In this document: positions 1 to 5,687 of the stretch, one piece after another
How positions within the stretch are numbered: position 1 is the first letter of the stretch
Layout: every line of letters begins with the position of its first letter
Assembly: GCA_050699055.1 (NCBI GenBank)
Contig: JBOHCT010000220.1
Span: 1-6,426, forward strand
Length of the DNA stretch: 6,426 nucleotides
DNA from: JBOHCT01 sp050699055
GTDB lineage: Bacteria; Actinomycetota; Actinomycetes; Streptosporangiales; JBOHCT01
Direction: 5' to 3'
Program-made: the position numbers and the translations under genes
The notes under the pieces: model-generated
The model's database searches: none
What the model was told of the DNA's origin: nothing
What the model saw: the letters and a program-made list of their open reading frames with translations, nothing else

Positions 1-160
1 GTCCTTTGCCATGGCGGTGATCCAGGCGGATGGATCGCAAGGCGGAGGAAGGAGGCGCAGTGGGCCTGCGTCGACTGACGACAACGCAGCGAGGCGCCGC
101 CTGGACGCCGCCAGGGTGAAGAAGGCTTCCAACACGCGACACTAGTAGACGGAGGTGACG
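1..160. other. Upstream region without a convincing gene
   Basis: No complete gene can be supported here. A plus-strand frame is open from base 2 to tandem TAG stops at 143-148, and a minus-strand frame is open from a GTG at 133-135 past the left edge. Both are too short to judge, and neither gives a recognisable protein. A 19-codon plus-strand ORF (60-119) has a good GGAGG (51-55) five bases upstream of its GTG start. It could be a leader peptide or chance. No clear -35/-10 pair was found for the gene starting at 161. Confidence 0.4.
151..157 (+). promoter_or_regulatory. Ribosome binding site that sets the start at 161
   Basis: GGAGGTG lies three bases before the ATG at 161. A GTG at 155 is in the same frame but falls inside this site, so it cannot be the start. 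The ATG is therefore preferred. Confidence 0.7.
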
Positions 161-796
161 ATGGCTGTACCCGACGCTCTACCCAGCGCTGTGCAAGCCG
201 CGCGAACGAAGTTTCTCCTCAAGTTCTTCCCGACCTTCGTCCGCCCGCCGGTGACCTCCGCGGCGAAGGAACACTACGCGGCCGATCGGGAGCTGGCCGA
301 TGGGTACGAGACTCTACTCGCGGACGCGGCCGACGCCGAGGGCACGTTGGGCGAAGCGCAGGCCGCTGACCGACCCTACGAGGAGATCGCGGAGCGCTCG
401 CGGGACCTCGACCGTGCGCTCGCGGCGGTGGTACGGGCCGCCGAAGCCGCGGAGAGGGTCGCGGTGGGCATCCGGGGCTACAACGACAGCATCTACCGCC
501 GCAAGAGGCTCGCCCACGAGAGCGTGCTGCCCTGGGGCCTGGAGCTGCGGCGCCTGCGTACGGTGCGTGAGGCCTACCGCCTGGCCGCGATGGGACGGAC
601 GGGCACACTCGTCGCGGGCTCCGTTCGCGTGGGCAACCACGCGACGCTCACCCCGCACAACGAGTCTGTTGGCGCGGGACAGCCCGACGATGCCGCCGAG
701 GGGGTGGGCGACCCCCGCATCGGCGTCGACCTTGCTGCCGCGATCAGTCGGCGTTCTGCGGTCCGCGGAGTACCTCCGGCGAGGCGAGCATCGTGA
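161..796 (+). CDS. Hypothetical protein, helix-rich, unknown function
   Basis: I do not recognise this 211-residue protein. It has no signal peptide, no clear membrane span and no cysteines. Residues about 14-30 form a hydrophobic and basic stretch (KFLLKFFPTFVRPP). Residues 33-145 are rich in Ala, Glu, Asp and Arg and should be mostly alpha-helical, possibly coiled coil, with a Trp-containing segment around 124-128. The last 50 residues are Gly/Ala-rich and look unstructured. The frame keeps high G/C at third codon positions up to about 740. The final 17 or so residues are read from the strand opposite the end of the convergent von Willebrand gene and look like filler. The start is fixed by GGAGGTG at 151-157. 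The 53-base convergent overlap is unusual and leaves open a lost earlier stop or a frameshift near the 3' end. Function should be left as unknown. Confidence 0.7.
   Translation: MAVPDALPSAVQAARTKFLLKFFPTFVRPPVTSAAKEHYAADRELADGYETLLADAADAEGTLGEAQAADRPYEEIAERSRDLDRALAAVVRAAEAAERVAVGIRGYNDSIYRRKRLAHESVLPWGLELRRLRTVREAYRLAAMGRTGTLVAGSVRVGNHATLTPHNESVGAGQPDDAAEGVGDPRIGVDLAAAISRRSAVRGVPPARRAS
688..722 (-). terminator. Hairpin, probable terminator of the von Willebrand gene
   Basis: An inner stem GGGGGT (700-705) pairs with ACCCCC (711-716) around a 5-base loop. An outer stem CGATGC (688-693) pairs with GCATCG (717-722), with a 6-base bulge on one side. It begins 21 bases after the minus-strand stop at 744, which is where a terminator for that gene would sit. 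There is no T tract, as is common in actinomycetes. It lies inside the coding region of the convergent gene 161-796. Confidence 0.5.
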
Positions 797-2564
797 GAAA
801 GACCCGCGAGAGGTCCTTGGGGTCCTCGGCGACGAAACTGCGTCCGCCGGTCGTCTTGGAGATCTGGGCGAGCGTCTTCCTGTCGGCGTCCTCGCCGTAG
901 GCGATCGTCGCGATCTGTACCGGGTGGTCGGGGTCGCGCAGCTTCTGCAGCTTGTCGAGGAGGTCCTGTCGGCTGATCCCGCGCTGGGGGTCATCGTTCT
1001 CCCCGTCTGTCAAGAAGACGACGACGTTGAGTCGACCTGGCTGCCAGAAGTCCAGCATCCGCTGGTACGCCGCGAGCGTCGTGTCATAAAGCGCGGTGTC
1101 CGCCCGCGGGCGGAGCGCCCGGATGCCTTTCTCCAGGGCCTGCTTGCGGCTGCTGCCGCCCACGGGGGCGTTGACCGGGCCGTAGGGTACGAGCTCGCGG
1201 TAGTCGTGGTTCTCGGTGAGACCGGTCGAGAACTCCCACAGCCCGACCTTCGAGTCGCCCCCGAACAGCTTCAGTGCCTCCAGGCTCGCGTGCTTGACCA
1301 GCGCCAGTTTCGTCGCGTTGGCGGTCGGGACGAACCCTCTCATCGAGCCGGACACGTCGATGACGGTGAGCACGTTGAGTGGGCGCCGCAGTCCGTTCCA
1401 GGTCGCGACGGAGCGGGCGAGCTGAACCGAGTCGTCGGGCGCCTGGCGCAAGGTGGTCGCCTCCTTCGGCAACACGCCGTCGGACTCGCCCACGCCCTTG
1501 AGCTCACCCCCTTCCGCTGGCCTGAAGCCGGCGTGCTCGAAGACGTGCTGCCCCTCCGGGCTCAACATGAACGTGCGGAAGAGCGCCGCCGCGGCGCGCT
1601 TCGGGTCGTTCACCCAAGAGGCGTTCAGCACGCAGAAGGGGTAGTCCGCGTCCGGCACGTCCTCTGACGGATAGATCGCGGCGAGTGACGTGTGAGGTGA
1701 TCTGGCGTCATACTTGATGACTGTCCGCTCTGTGGCGGGGAAGGCCGAGACATAGCCGAGCGCCTTGCCCTTCTTGTCGGCCTTTCTGAGGCCCTTGAGC
1801 AGCTCGTCAGTCGACGACGCCGACTTCGCGACGACGCTTTGCAGGCGGTAGAGATTCTCCACCTCCGACGCCTGGATCTTGCCGTCCTGGTTACTGTCAG
1901 CGAGAGCGATCAGCGCTGAAAGGCCCGCCGTCGACCGGCTCGGGTCGCTCATGCCGAGCTGGATGTCACCCCACTCGGCGTGGCCGAAGGCCGCCCAGTC
2001 GTCTCCGCCCTGGGCGCGCGACGCCAGTTCACGCCAGCCGACCTTGGCGCCCGGCCAGCCGAGAGCCTGTGCCATGGGCTTCGGCATCGCCATCACGACG
2101 GGGGAGCGGGTCAGCACGGTCTGCTCGCCATAGAGGAGGGGAGCGGTCTCGGGACGGGTGCCGGCGAGCTGCACCCACGCCGACGACTGTGGGACCCACA
2201 CGTCCGGCCTCGGACCGTCACGTGAGCTGTCCCAGGAAGGGGTCAGCGCCGCCGTCACCGCGTACGACTTCTTGGCGTACACCCGGGCGGAAGCGCAGCG
2301 ACCGAGGGCCCGCGGGCCGGTGTCCTCCCAGCGCCGCGCGAGCCGCTTGAGCGGCCCCGCGATGTCAGGACTCGCGGCGATGGTGATCTGGACGCGTCCG
2401 GCGAACGCGCACGATACCGCCCCGATCCTCGGGCCCGCGACGCCCGCGGCTGTGCCCAGAAGCACGATCAGGACGACGCCGAGGGCCGCACCCACCGGTC
2501 TGCGCCGACGCGCGCCACCTCTCAGGATCCTGTGCTTGGCGGCGTGGCGTCCCCCGGCTGGCAT
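744..2564 (-). CDS. Substrate-binding and VWA domain-containing membrane protein
   Basis: A 606-residue extracytoplasmic protein joining a solute-binding-like domain to a von Willebrand factor A domain. Numbering is from the ATG at 2564. A basic N-terminus is followed by one hydrophobic span (about 24-44), a signal anchor or uncleaved signal peptide with no lipobox. Residues about 56-350 resemble bacterial extracellular solute-binding proteins: ITIAASPDIAGPL at the start, a DVWVP segment, SDPSRSTAGLSAL, and a C-terminal FMLSPEGQHVFEHAGFRP. Residues 223-234 (DSNQDGKIQASE) form a canonical EF-hand loop inserted in this domain. The VWA domain (about 396-590) has a full MIDAS: DVSGSM (D403, S405, S407), T490 in DTALYD, and D520 in TDGEND. 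VWA domains bind protein partners through a divalent metal. The solute-binding half may bind a ligand or may be only a scaffold. Function and partner are unknown. The gene stands alone on the minus strand. Its 3' end overlaps the convergent gene by 53 bases. Confidence 0.92.
   Translation of the reverse strand: MPAGGRHAAKHRILRGGARRRRPVGAALGVVLIVLLGTAAGVAGPRIGAVSCAFAGRVQITIAASPDIAGPLKRLARRWEDTGPRALGRCASARVYAKKSYAVTAALTPSWDSSRDGPRPDVWVPQSSAWVQLAGTRPETAPLLYGEQTVLTRSPVVMAMPKPMAQALGWPGAKVGWRELASRAQGGDDWAAFGHAEWGDIQLGMSDPSRSTAGLSALIALADSNQDGKIQASEVENLYRLQSVVAKSASSTDELLKGLRKADKKGKALGYVSAFPATERTVIKYDARSPHTSLAAIYPSEDVPDADYPFCVLNASWVNDPKRAAAALFRTFMLSPEGQHVFEHAGFRPAEGGELKGVGESDGVLPKEATTLRQAPDDSVQLARSVATWNGLRRPLNVLTVIDVSGSMRGFVPTANATKLALVKHASLEALKLFGGDSKVGLWEFSTGLTENHDYRELVPYGPVNAPVGGSSRKQALEKGIRALRPRADTALYDTTLAAYQRMLDFWQPGRLNVVVFLTDGENDDPQRGISRQDLLDKLQKLRDPDHPVQIATIAYGEDADRKTLAQISKTTGGRSFVAEDPKDLSRVFLTMLASPEVLRGPQNAD
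1863..1898 (-). other. EF-hand calcium-binding loop inside the solute-binding domain
   Basis: Encodes residues 223-234 of the VWA protein. The loop has Asp, Asn and Asp at positions 1, 3 and 5, Gly at 6, Ile at 8 and Glu at 12, which is the full EF-hand consensus. The preceding TAGLSALIALA and following VENLYRLQSVVAK segments can form the entering and exiting helices. Calcium binding is inferred from the consensus. Confidence 0.75.
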
Positions 2565-2572
2565 CCTCACGG

Positions 2573-2579
2573 CCTCCTC
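2573..2579 (-). promoter_or_regulatory. Ribosome binding site that sets the start at 2564
   Basis: On the minus strand GAGGAGG lies 8 bases before an ATG at 2564 but only 2 bases before an in-frame GTG at 2570. The ATG has normal spacing and is chosen. Confidence 0.7.
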
Positions 2580-2716
2580 AGCTGCACGTACTCACCTCCC
2601 ACGTGGGCCTCTCCAGTTTGGCCGACTCGTCCCAAAAGATGCAGAACTATGCCGACCCGCCAGGTTTATGGCCGAATCAGGTCAGCGCAGCGCGCCATGC
2701 AACATGGGGCGTCGGA
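2580..2716 (-). promoter_or_regulatory. Intergenic region, likely promoter of the VWA gene
   Basis: This gap between the two minus-strand genes includes the most AT-rich patch in the window (about 2630-2685), where a promoter is expected. On the minus strand a CATAGT hexamer near 2649-2654 could be a -10 box. The matching -35 (TTCGGC, about 18 bases upstream) is poor. I cannot name the sigma factor. Confidence 0.3.
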
Positions 2717-2738
2717 AGAGCGCCTGACCGGACGCTCT
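2717..2738 (-). terminator. Hairpin after the DUF4232 lipoprotein gene
   Basis: AGAGCG (2717-2722) pairs perfectly with CGCTCT (2733-2738) around a 10-base loop, 17 bases past the stop at 2756. A competing 8-base stem uses CCTGACCG (2723-2730) and CGGTCAGG (2753-2760); the second arm covers the stop codon. The two stems are mutually exclusive or would form a pseudoknot. There is no T tract, so terminator function is tentative. Confidence 0.4.
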
Positions 2739-2755
2739 GCGGCAGGTGGGCGCGG

Positions 2756-3430
2756 TCAGGGCGAGGCGCCGGCAGCGCCTGCGACGACCGGCGAGATGTG
2801 GACGACGTGACGGCAGGGGGAGGGGCGGGCGTCGACGGTCTGGGCTCGCGAGGAGTGTGGCGGGTAGAGACGGACCTTGGTGGCCCGCACGACCGGGCAG
2901 TTCTGACCGTCCCTGGGGACGTCGGCGTAGCCGACTGAGAAGGACGCGGCATCGCCAGGGCGAAGAACGATCCTGCGTACGGGCACCTTGGGTACGACGA
3001 CGCTCGGCTTGTGGCTGTTCGTGACGTCCAGAACCTTCCCCCGGTGCCCGATCAGCACGACCCGCGTGAAGCCCTTGATCGCACACCGCTCGGCGCCGGT
3101 GTTGCGGAAGACGAAGTCGTATCGGACGTGTCCCGCCGCGCCTCCGTTCCTGCCGAGCCGCGCGTCGAGAACGGCGGTGGTACACCGCGCGATGTCGTGG
3201 GCCCGTGAGGGGGAAGGCGTAGCGGGGACGGGGCTCTCCGGGGGCGCCGCGACCCTGCCCGGTGACGACGGCGGGCCGGACGGGGTCGGCGATGCCGACA
3301 TGCCGGTCGAGGACATCGTCGGGGCCGGTGATGTCGGGGCTTCTGCCGACGCCCCGCCCGCTCCGCCACAGCCCGCCGCCAGCAGCAGGAAGCCCATCAA
3401 CAGGGTCGGAGCGCTACGGTGCCGGTGCAT
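2756..3430 (-). CDS. DUF4232 domain-containing lipoprotein
   Basis: A 224-residue predicted lipoprotein. The N-terminus is a short basic segment, a hydrophobic core and the lipobox LAAGC, with lipidation at Cys21. Residues about 22-76 are a Pro/Ser/Thr/Ala/Gly-rich linker typical of exported actinobacterial proteins. The globular domain runs from about 79 to 212 and matches the DUF4232 pattern: a start of ARCTTAVLDARL, then YDFVFRNTGAERCAIKGF, later VVPKVPVRRIVLRPGDAASFSVGY, and a final conserved Cys region. Four cysteines (83, 116, 178, 206) could form two disulfides outside the cell. The beta-rich domain is widespread in actinomycete lipoproteins and has no established function. The ATG start is supported by GGGGAGG (3439-3445) eight bases upstream. 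The nearest downstream gene on the strand, 190 bases away, is the VWA membrane protein. Both act outside the membrane, but the gap and hairpin argue against a single operon. Confidence 0.9.
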   Translation of the reverse strand: MHRHRSAPTLLMGFLLLAAGCGGAGGASAEAPTSPAPTMSSTGMSASPTPSGPPSSPGRVAAPPESPVPATPSPSRAHDIARCTTAVLDARLGRNGGAAGHVRYDFVFRNTGAERCAIKGFTRVVLIGHRGKVLDVTNSHKPSVVVPKVPVRRIVLRPGDAASFSVGYADVPRDGQNCPVVRATKVRLYPPHSSRAQTVDARPSPCRHVVHISPVVAGAAGASP

Positions 3431-3446
3431 GCGTGTCGCCTCCCCG

Positions 3447-3720
3447 CTGGCCGCTCAGGTCCACTCATCCCCTCTGTTTGGACGCCGATACACCGCGAGC
3501 GGTTGCCTGAACGGAAGATCCCGTCACCGTGAGACGAGTTCCAGCCGGCGATACCGGAGAAGGGAACCCCTCCCGTCTGTCCGCGTAGGTAGGGTCGGTG
3601 GCACGCGGACGGCCACACGGGTCGCGAGTCCGAGCGAGGCTCCGGCCAGCGCGGTTGGCGTCCAGGGCCCTCGTCTGGGACGGTGGGGGATCCGACGACA
3701 GGACGTCTTGCGATGCGCAC
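3447..3720. other. Intergenic gap with no clear gene
   Basis: This is the space between the divergent genes 2756-3430 and 3734-4375. It must hold promoters for both, but I see no convincing -35/-10 pair. TAGGGT at 3590-3595 on the plus strand resembles a -10 box without a matching -35. A minus-strand frame ending at 3524 is open through much of the gap. It has only average third-position G/C and no recognisable protein, so it is not called as a gene. Confidence 0.4.
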
Positions 3721-3729
3721 GGGGGGAGG
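3721..3729 (+). promoter_or_regulatory. Ribosome binding site favouring a GTG start at 3734
   Basis: GGGGGGAGG lies four bases before a GTG at 3734. The in-frame alternatives, ATG at 3713 and GTG at 3683, have only weak purine runs upstream. The recognisable protein family also begins shortly after 3734. Confidence 0.5.
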
Positions 3730-3733
3730 ACCA

Positions 3734-4375
3734 GTGGTAGCTCATCTGCTCGACCGACAACGTGTGCTCGCCTCGTATCTCGACGGAATAGCCGTGATCA
3801 GCGAGCTCTCCAGGGGCTTCGCCGCGGCGGACTGGAAGGCCCCCACACCCTGCACGGAGTGGCTGGCCTCCGATCTCGTCGCCCATCTTCGATGCGTAGC
3901 CGACGACTACCATGAGCTTCTCGACGACGGCCCAGGCAACCGGCTGGCCCGCCTCATGGCGCCCACCCCACCTCCGGACAAGCTCGCGCGCCACCTCGCG
4001 CGGCAAAACGCCGCCGAGCTCGCCGCCCTCCCGTCGGTCGAACCTCCCGCGCACGTATGGGCGTTCGTCCGCTCGGCCAGGCGCCATGCTCGCCGTCTCC
4101 CCACCGTCTGGGACGAGCCGTGCTTCACCTACGGCGGACGATCGTGCACGGTCGGTGACCACGCGGGGGTCGCGTGCATCGAGTGGCACGTGCACGCGTG
4201 GGACCTCGCCTATGCGATCGGCAAGAGCTACCGCCCCGCCGACCCGGAGGCCCTCGCGTCCTCCTGGCGCTCGGGCATGCCTCACCTGCCCATCGGCGAT
4301 GGCGACCCCTGGCTGGCCGTACTGACCGCCTCAGGCCGGGCGGCAGTGCGCACCGCCAAGGGCACGGGGGTCTAG
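3734..4375 (+). CDS. Maleylpyruvate isomerase/TIGR03086-family metal-binding protein
   Basis: A 213-residue cytoplasmic protein of the DinB-like, mycothiol-dependent maleylpyruvate isomerase superfamily. The diagnostic segments are PTPCTEWLASDLVAHL (residues 37-52) and EWHVHAWDLAYAIG (150-163). In characterised mycothiol-dependent maleylpyruvate isomerase, two His and one Glu bind zinc. The equivalents here are probably His51, Glu150 and His154, with the E-x3-H spacing kept. The four-helix fold binds a divalent metal, and the family uses mycothiol, the actinobacterial thiol, as cofactor. The actual substrate cannot be inferred: most members of this branch are uncharacterised, and no gentisate or other aromatic pathway genes are nearby. 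The length fits the family's usual 190-220. The start is uncertain: GTG 3734 has the best ribosome site, while ATG 3713 or GTG 3683 would add 7 or 17 residues. It appears to be a single-gene unit with a long stem-loop after its stop. Confidence 0.85.
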   Translation: MVAHLLDRQRVLASYLDGIAVISELSRGFAAADWKAPTPCTEWLASDLVAHLRCVADDYHELLDDGPGNRLARLMAPTPPPDKLARHLARQNAAELAALPSVEPPAHVWAFVRSARRHARRLPTVWDEPCFTYGGRSCTVGDHAGVACIEWHVHAWDLAYAIGKSYRPADPEALASSWRSGMPHLPIGDGDPWLAVLTASGRAAVRTAKGTGV

Positions 4376-4388
4376 CGTCGCACTAGCG

Positions 4389-4440
4389 CCCACCACCCCG
4401 GACATGAGCAGCCGAGCGTGAGCTGACCGGGGCTTGTGGG
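4389..4440 (+). terminator. Long stem-loop after the DinB-like gene
   Basis: CCCAC (4389-4393) pairs with GTGGG (4436-4440), and CCCCGG (4396-4401) with CCGGGG (4427-4432), separated by a small internal loop. The 25-base apical region can add a short CAGC/GCTG stem. It starts 13 bases after the stop at 4375. There is no T tract. A terminator is the simplest reading. Confidence 0.45.
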
Positions 4441-4562
4441 CTATTTGGCCGGACACGGACACCCCATGCGCGCCACAATGAGTCCGAGGCGCGGCCCGCG
4501 GGGGTAAGGAGCGCCGTCCAGACGCACGTCTTACGGCGTGCACGGTTCCGGGGGGACACACC
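4441..4562 (+). promoter_or_regulatory. Intergenic region upstream of the small membrane-protein operon
   Basis: This gap should hold the promoter for the operon that follows. It contains a tandem GGACAC (4451-4462) and a GGGTAA (4502-4507). The latter resembles the -10 of the Streptomyces SigB-type stress consensus, but the nearest GNNT -35 (4480-4483) is two or more bases too far away. No promoter is called with confidence. Confidence 0.25.
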
Positions 4563-4921
4563 GTGAGCGAGCCACATCCGGCCGCGACTGTTCGCCTGCG
4601 ATCCGTACCAGTACCCGGAACCGCGTCGATGCCGCTCGCGTCATGCCTCGCTCTCGCCACGCACGGCGTCGCTCTCGCGTGGCTCGCCGACTACCTCGCG
4701 CGCGGGTCGGCGAGGCGCCGAATCTGACCGCCGCCGCGGCCCGGCTCGCGTCAGAGGACCGCGCGACCACCGTCGAGCGGGCGCGGGGCGCTGCCGACGA
4801 CGTCCTACTCCCGCTGGCGCGACGGGCCCTGGCCGCGGCGCTCGTCGGTGCCCTTCGGGCACCCGCCGCGGAAAGTGTGGAACGAACCCACGGCTGTCCG
4901 ACCGCCTCGAAGGAGGGATGA
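4563..4921 (+). pseudogene. Small helical hypothetical protein, apparently frameshifted
   Basis: Coding signal runs through two frames. From a GTG at 4563 one frame encodes 54 residues, including CLALATHGVALAWLADYLARG, and stops at 4725-4727. From about 4706 the signal moves to the frame ending at 4921. That part encodes an Ala-rich helical tail, VGEAPNLTAAAARLASED and onward, with strong third-position G/C. In the second frame, the part before 4700 is Arg/Ser-rich filler, as expected of a shadow. A single -1 change between about 4690 and 4715 would join the halves into a protein of about 118 residues. I see no slippery heptamer, so a mutation or sequencing error is more likely than programmed shifting. 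The second frame alone could be called as a 127-residue ORF from 4538 or from ATG 4643. The downstream gene begins 7 bases after the stop, so this is probably the first gene of the operon. No family is recognised. Confidence 0.5.
4911..4916 (+). promoter_or_regulatory. Ribosome binding site of the first SPW-like gene
   Basis: AGGAGG sits at the very end of the preceding ORF, overlapping its last codons, 11 bases before the ATG at 4928. An ATG at 4918 is only one base from this site and its frame gives an Arg-rich shadow, so 4928 is the start. The layout suggests translational coupling to the upstream ORF. Confidence 0.6.
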
Positions 4922-4927
4922 GAGCAC

Positions 4928-5374
4928 ATGTCCCGATATCTAGCTGGTCTCGCCGTCGCGACTGGCGGCGTGCTGGCGGGAGGCTGGCTGATCCTGTCGC
5001 CCTTCGCTCTCGGGTACCAACCAGCGGGGAGGGACCTGACCCTCCCCGCCGTGGTCAACATCGCGTCAGGAATCGGAGTAGTCGTCGTGAGCGCGGTCAC
5101 CATCCTTCTCTGGGGGGTCGCGTGGCGGGCCCGGCTGCGCGACGACGGCGTGCTGCCACAAAAGCGCCGCGACCGTCCTTCCGCTGCCTCACCCGGGCCC
5201 TCCGACTCCACGGAGCCCAGCCCCAAGGAGCTGCAGGCCCTGCTCGCCCCGCTGGTGGCCGCGCTCGCGGACGACAACCGCATGACGGCGGGCGCTCGCG
5301 TGCCCTCGCCCGCGTACGACGAGGCCACCGTGCCGCGGGGCCGGACCCTTGACCCGCACGAGGAGCAGTGGTGA
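4928..5374 (+). CDS. Two-helix membrane protein, SPW-repeat-like
   Basis: A 148-residue predicted inner-membrane protein of unknown function. Two hydrophobic spans are evident, about residues 4-29 and 40-64, followed by a basic RARLRDD and KRRDR stretch that should lie in the cytoplasm. Residues 80-148 are a hydrophilic tail containing one probable amphipathic helix (ELQALLAPLVAALADD). The core W20-x4-P25-F26-x3-Y-Q31-P32-x-G34, followed by G48, resembles the WxxxxSPW/F pattern of SPW-repeat membrane proteins. It aligns without gaps to the next gene product (W19, P24, F25, Q30, P31, G33, G47). These proteins have no established role. The stop TGA at 5372-5374 shares its last base with the ATG of the next gene, so the two are very likely co-translated. 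Confidence 0.8.
   Translation: MSRYLAGLAVATGGVLAGGWLILSPFALGYQPAGRDLTLPAVVNIASGIGVVVVSAVTILLWGVAWRARLRDDGVLPQKRRDRPSAASPGPSDSTEPSPKELQALLAPLVAALADDNRMTAGARVPSPAYDEATVPRGRTLDPHEEQW
5360..5365 (+). promoter_or_regulatory. Ribosome binding site that sets the start at 5374
   Basis: GAGGAG lies 8 bases before ATG 5374. In-frame GTG codons at 5368 and 5371 are only 2 and 5 bases away. The ATG also forms the classic TGATG stop-start overlap. Confidence 0.7.
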
Positions 5375-5664
5375 TGCGGACCCGGCTCGCTCATGGCGGG
5401 ATCGCGGCACTCTTCCTCGCGGGGGTATGGGCGGTCGCGGCGCCGTTCGTCATGCCCTTCCAGCCGAGAGGCGCCCAGTGGGTGCTGGCGACCCGCAGCG
5501 ACGTGCTCACCGGTGGGGTGATGGTGGGTCTCGCCATACTCGGAGTCCTCCTGACAGTTTCCGGGGGTGTACGTGAGCTGCGCGCACGGGCACGAGAGCC
5601 AGACGAGGGCGACGAAGACGACGCCGCGTCGCGGGAGGGGAGGGTGCCTCCCGTCCGCGGGTGA
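5374..5664 (+). CDS. Small two-helix membrane protein, paralogue of the preceding gene
   Basis: A 96-residue predicted membrane protein of unknown function. Span 1 covers about residues 9-29 (IAALFLAGVWAVAAPFVMPF) and span 2 about 44-64 (VLTGGVMVGLAILGVLLTVS). A short tail follows: basic at 68-74 and strongly acidic at 75-83. The core W19-x4-P24-F25-x3-F-Q30-P31-x-G33 to G47 matches the preceding gene product position for position, so the two arose by duplication. The product may form a heterodimer with its neighbour (inference). Compared with the neighbour it lacks the long cytoplasmic tail and carries an acidic one instead. The gene ends in a hairpin that overlaps its stop codon. Confidence 0.8.
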   Translation: MRTRLAHGGIAALFLAGVWAVAAPFVMPFQPRGAQWVLATRSDVLTGGVMVGLAILGVLLTVSGGVRELRARAREPDEGDEDDAASREGRVPPVRG

Positions 5665-5671
5665 GGCACCC
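5642..5671 (+). terminator. Hairpin overlapping the stop of the SPW-like operon
   Basis: GGGTGCCTC (5642-5650) pairs perfectly with GAGGCACCC (5663-5671) around a 12-base loop that includes most of the stop codon. There is no T tract. Its position at the end of the operon suggests a terminator or 3' stabilising structure. Confidence 0.55.
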
Positions 5672-5687
5672 GGATGGAGGGTCGGGA

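Noticed and set aside
300..1667. Plus-strand open frame of 455 codons
   Set aside because: It runs antisense to the VWA gene and out of frame with the 161-796 gene. Its product is Arg/Val-rich with no domain, while the minus strand encodes a clear VWA domain with metal-site residues.
3524..4285. Minus-strand open frame of 253 codons opposite the DinB-like gene
   Set aside because: Most of it is antisense to a recognisable protein. The last 47 or so codons lie in the intergenic gap and read smoothly, but third-position G/C is no better than the background and there is no family match.
4451..4462. Tandem direct repeat of GGACAC as an operator
   Set aside because: Only two copies of a 6-base unit occur, with no dyad symmetry and no further copy nearby.
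4480..4507. Possible SigB-type stress promoter (GNNT and GGGTAA)
   Set aside because: The -10-like GGGTAA is present but the spacing to the nearest GNNT is too long for the consensus, and such short motifs are common in GC-rich DNA.
4538..4705. N-terminal half of the 127-codon ORF that starts at 4538
   Set aside because: It is dominated by Arg, Ser and His in the manner of a shadow frame, and the coding signal there lies in the frame starting at 4563. Only the part after about 4706 was kept, as the second half of the frameshifted gene.
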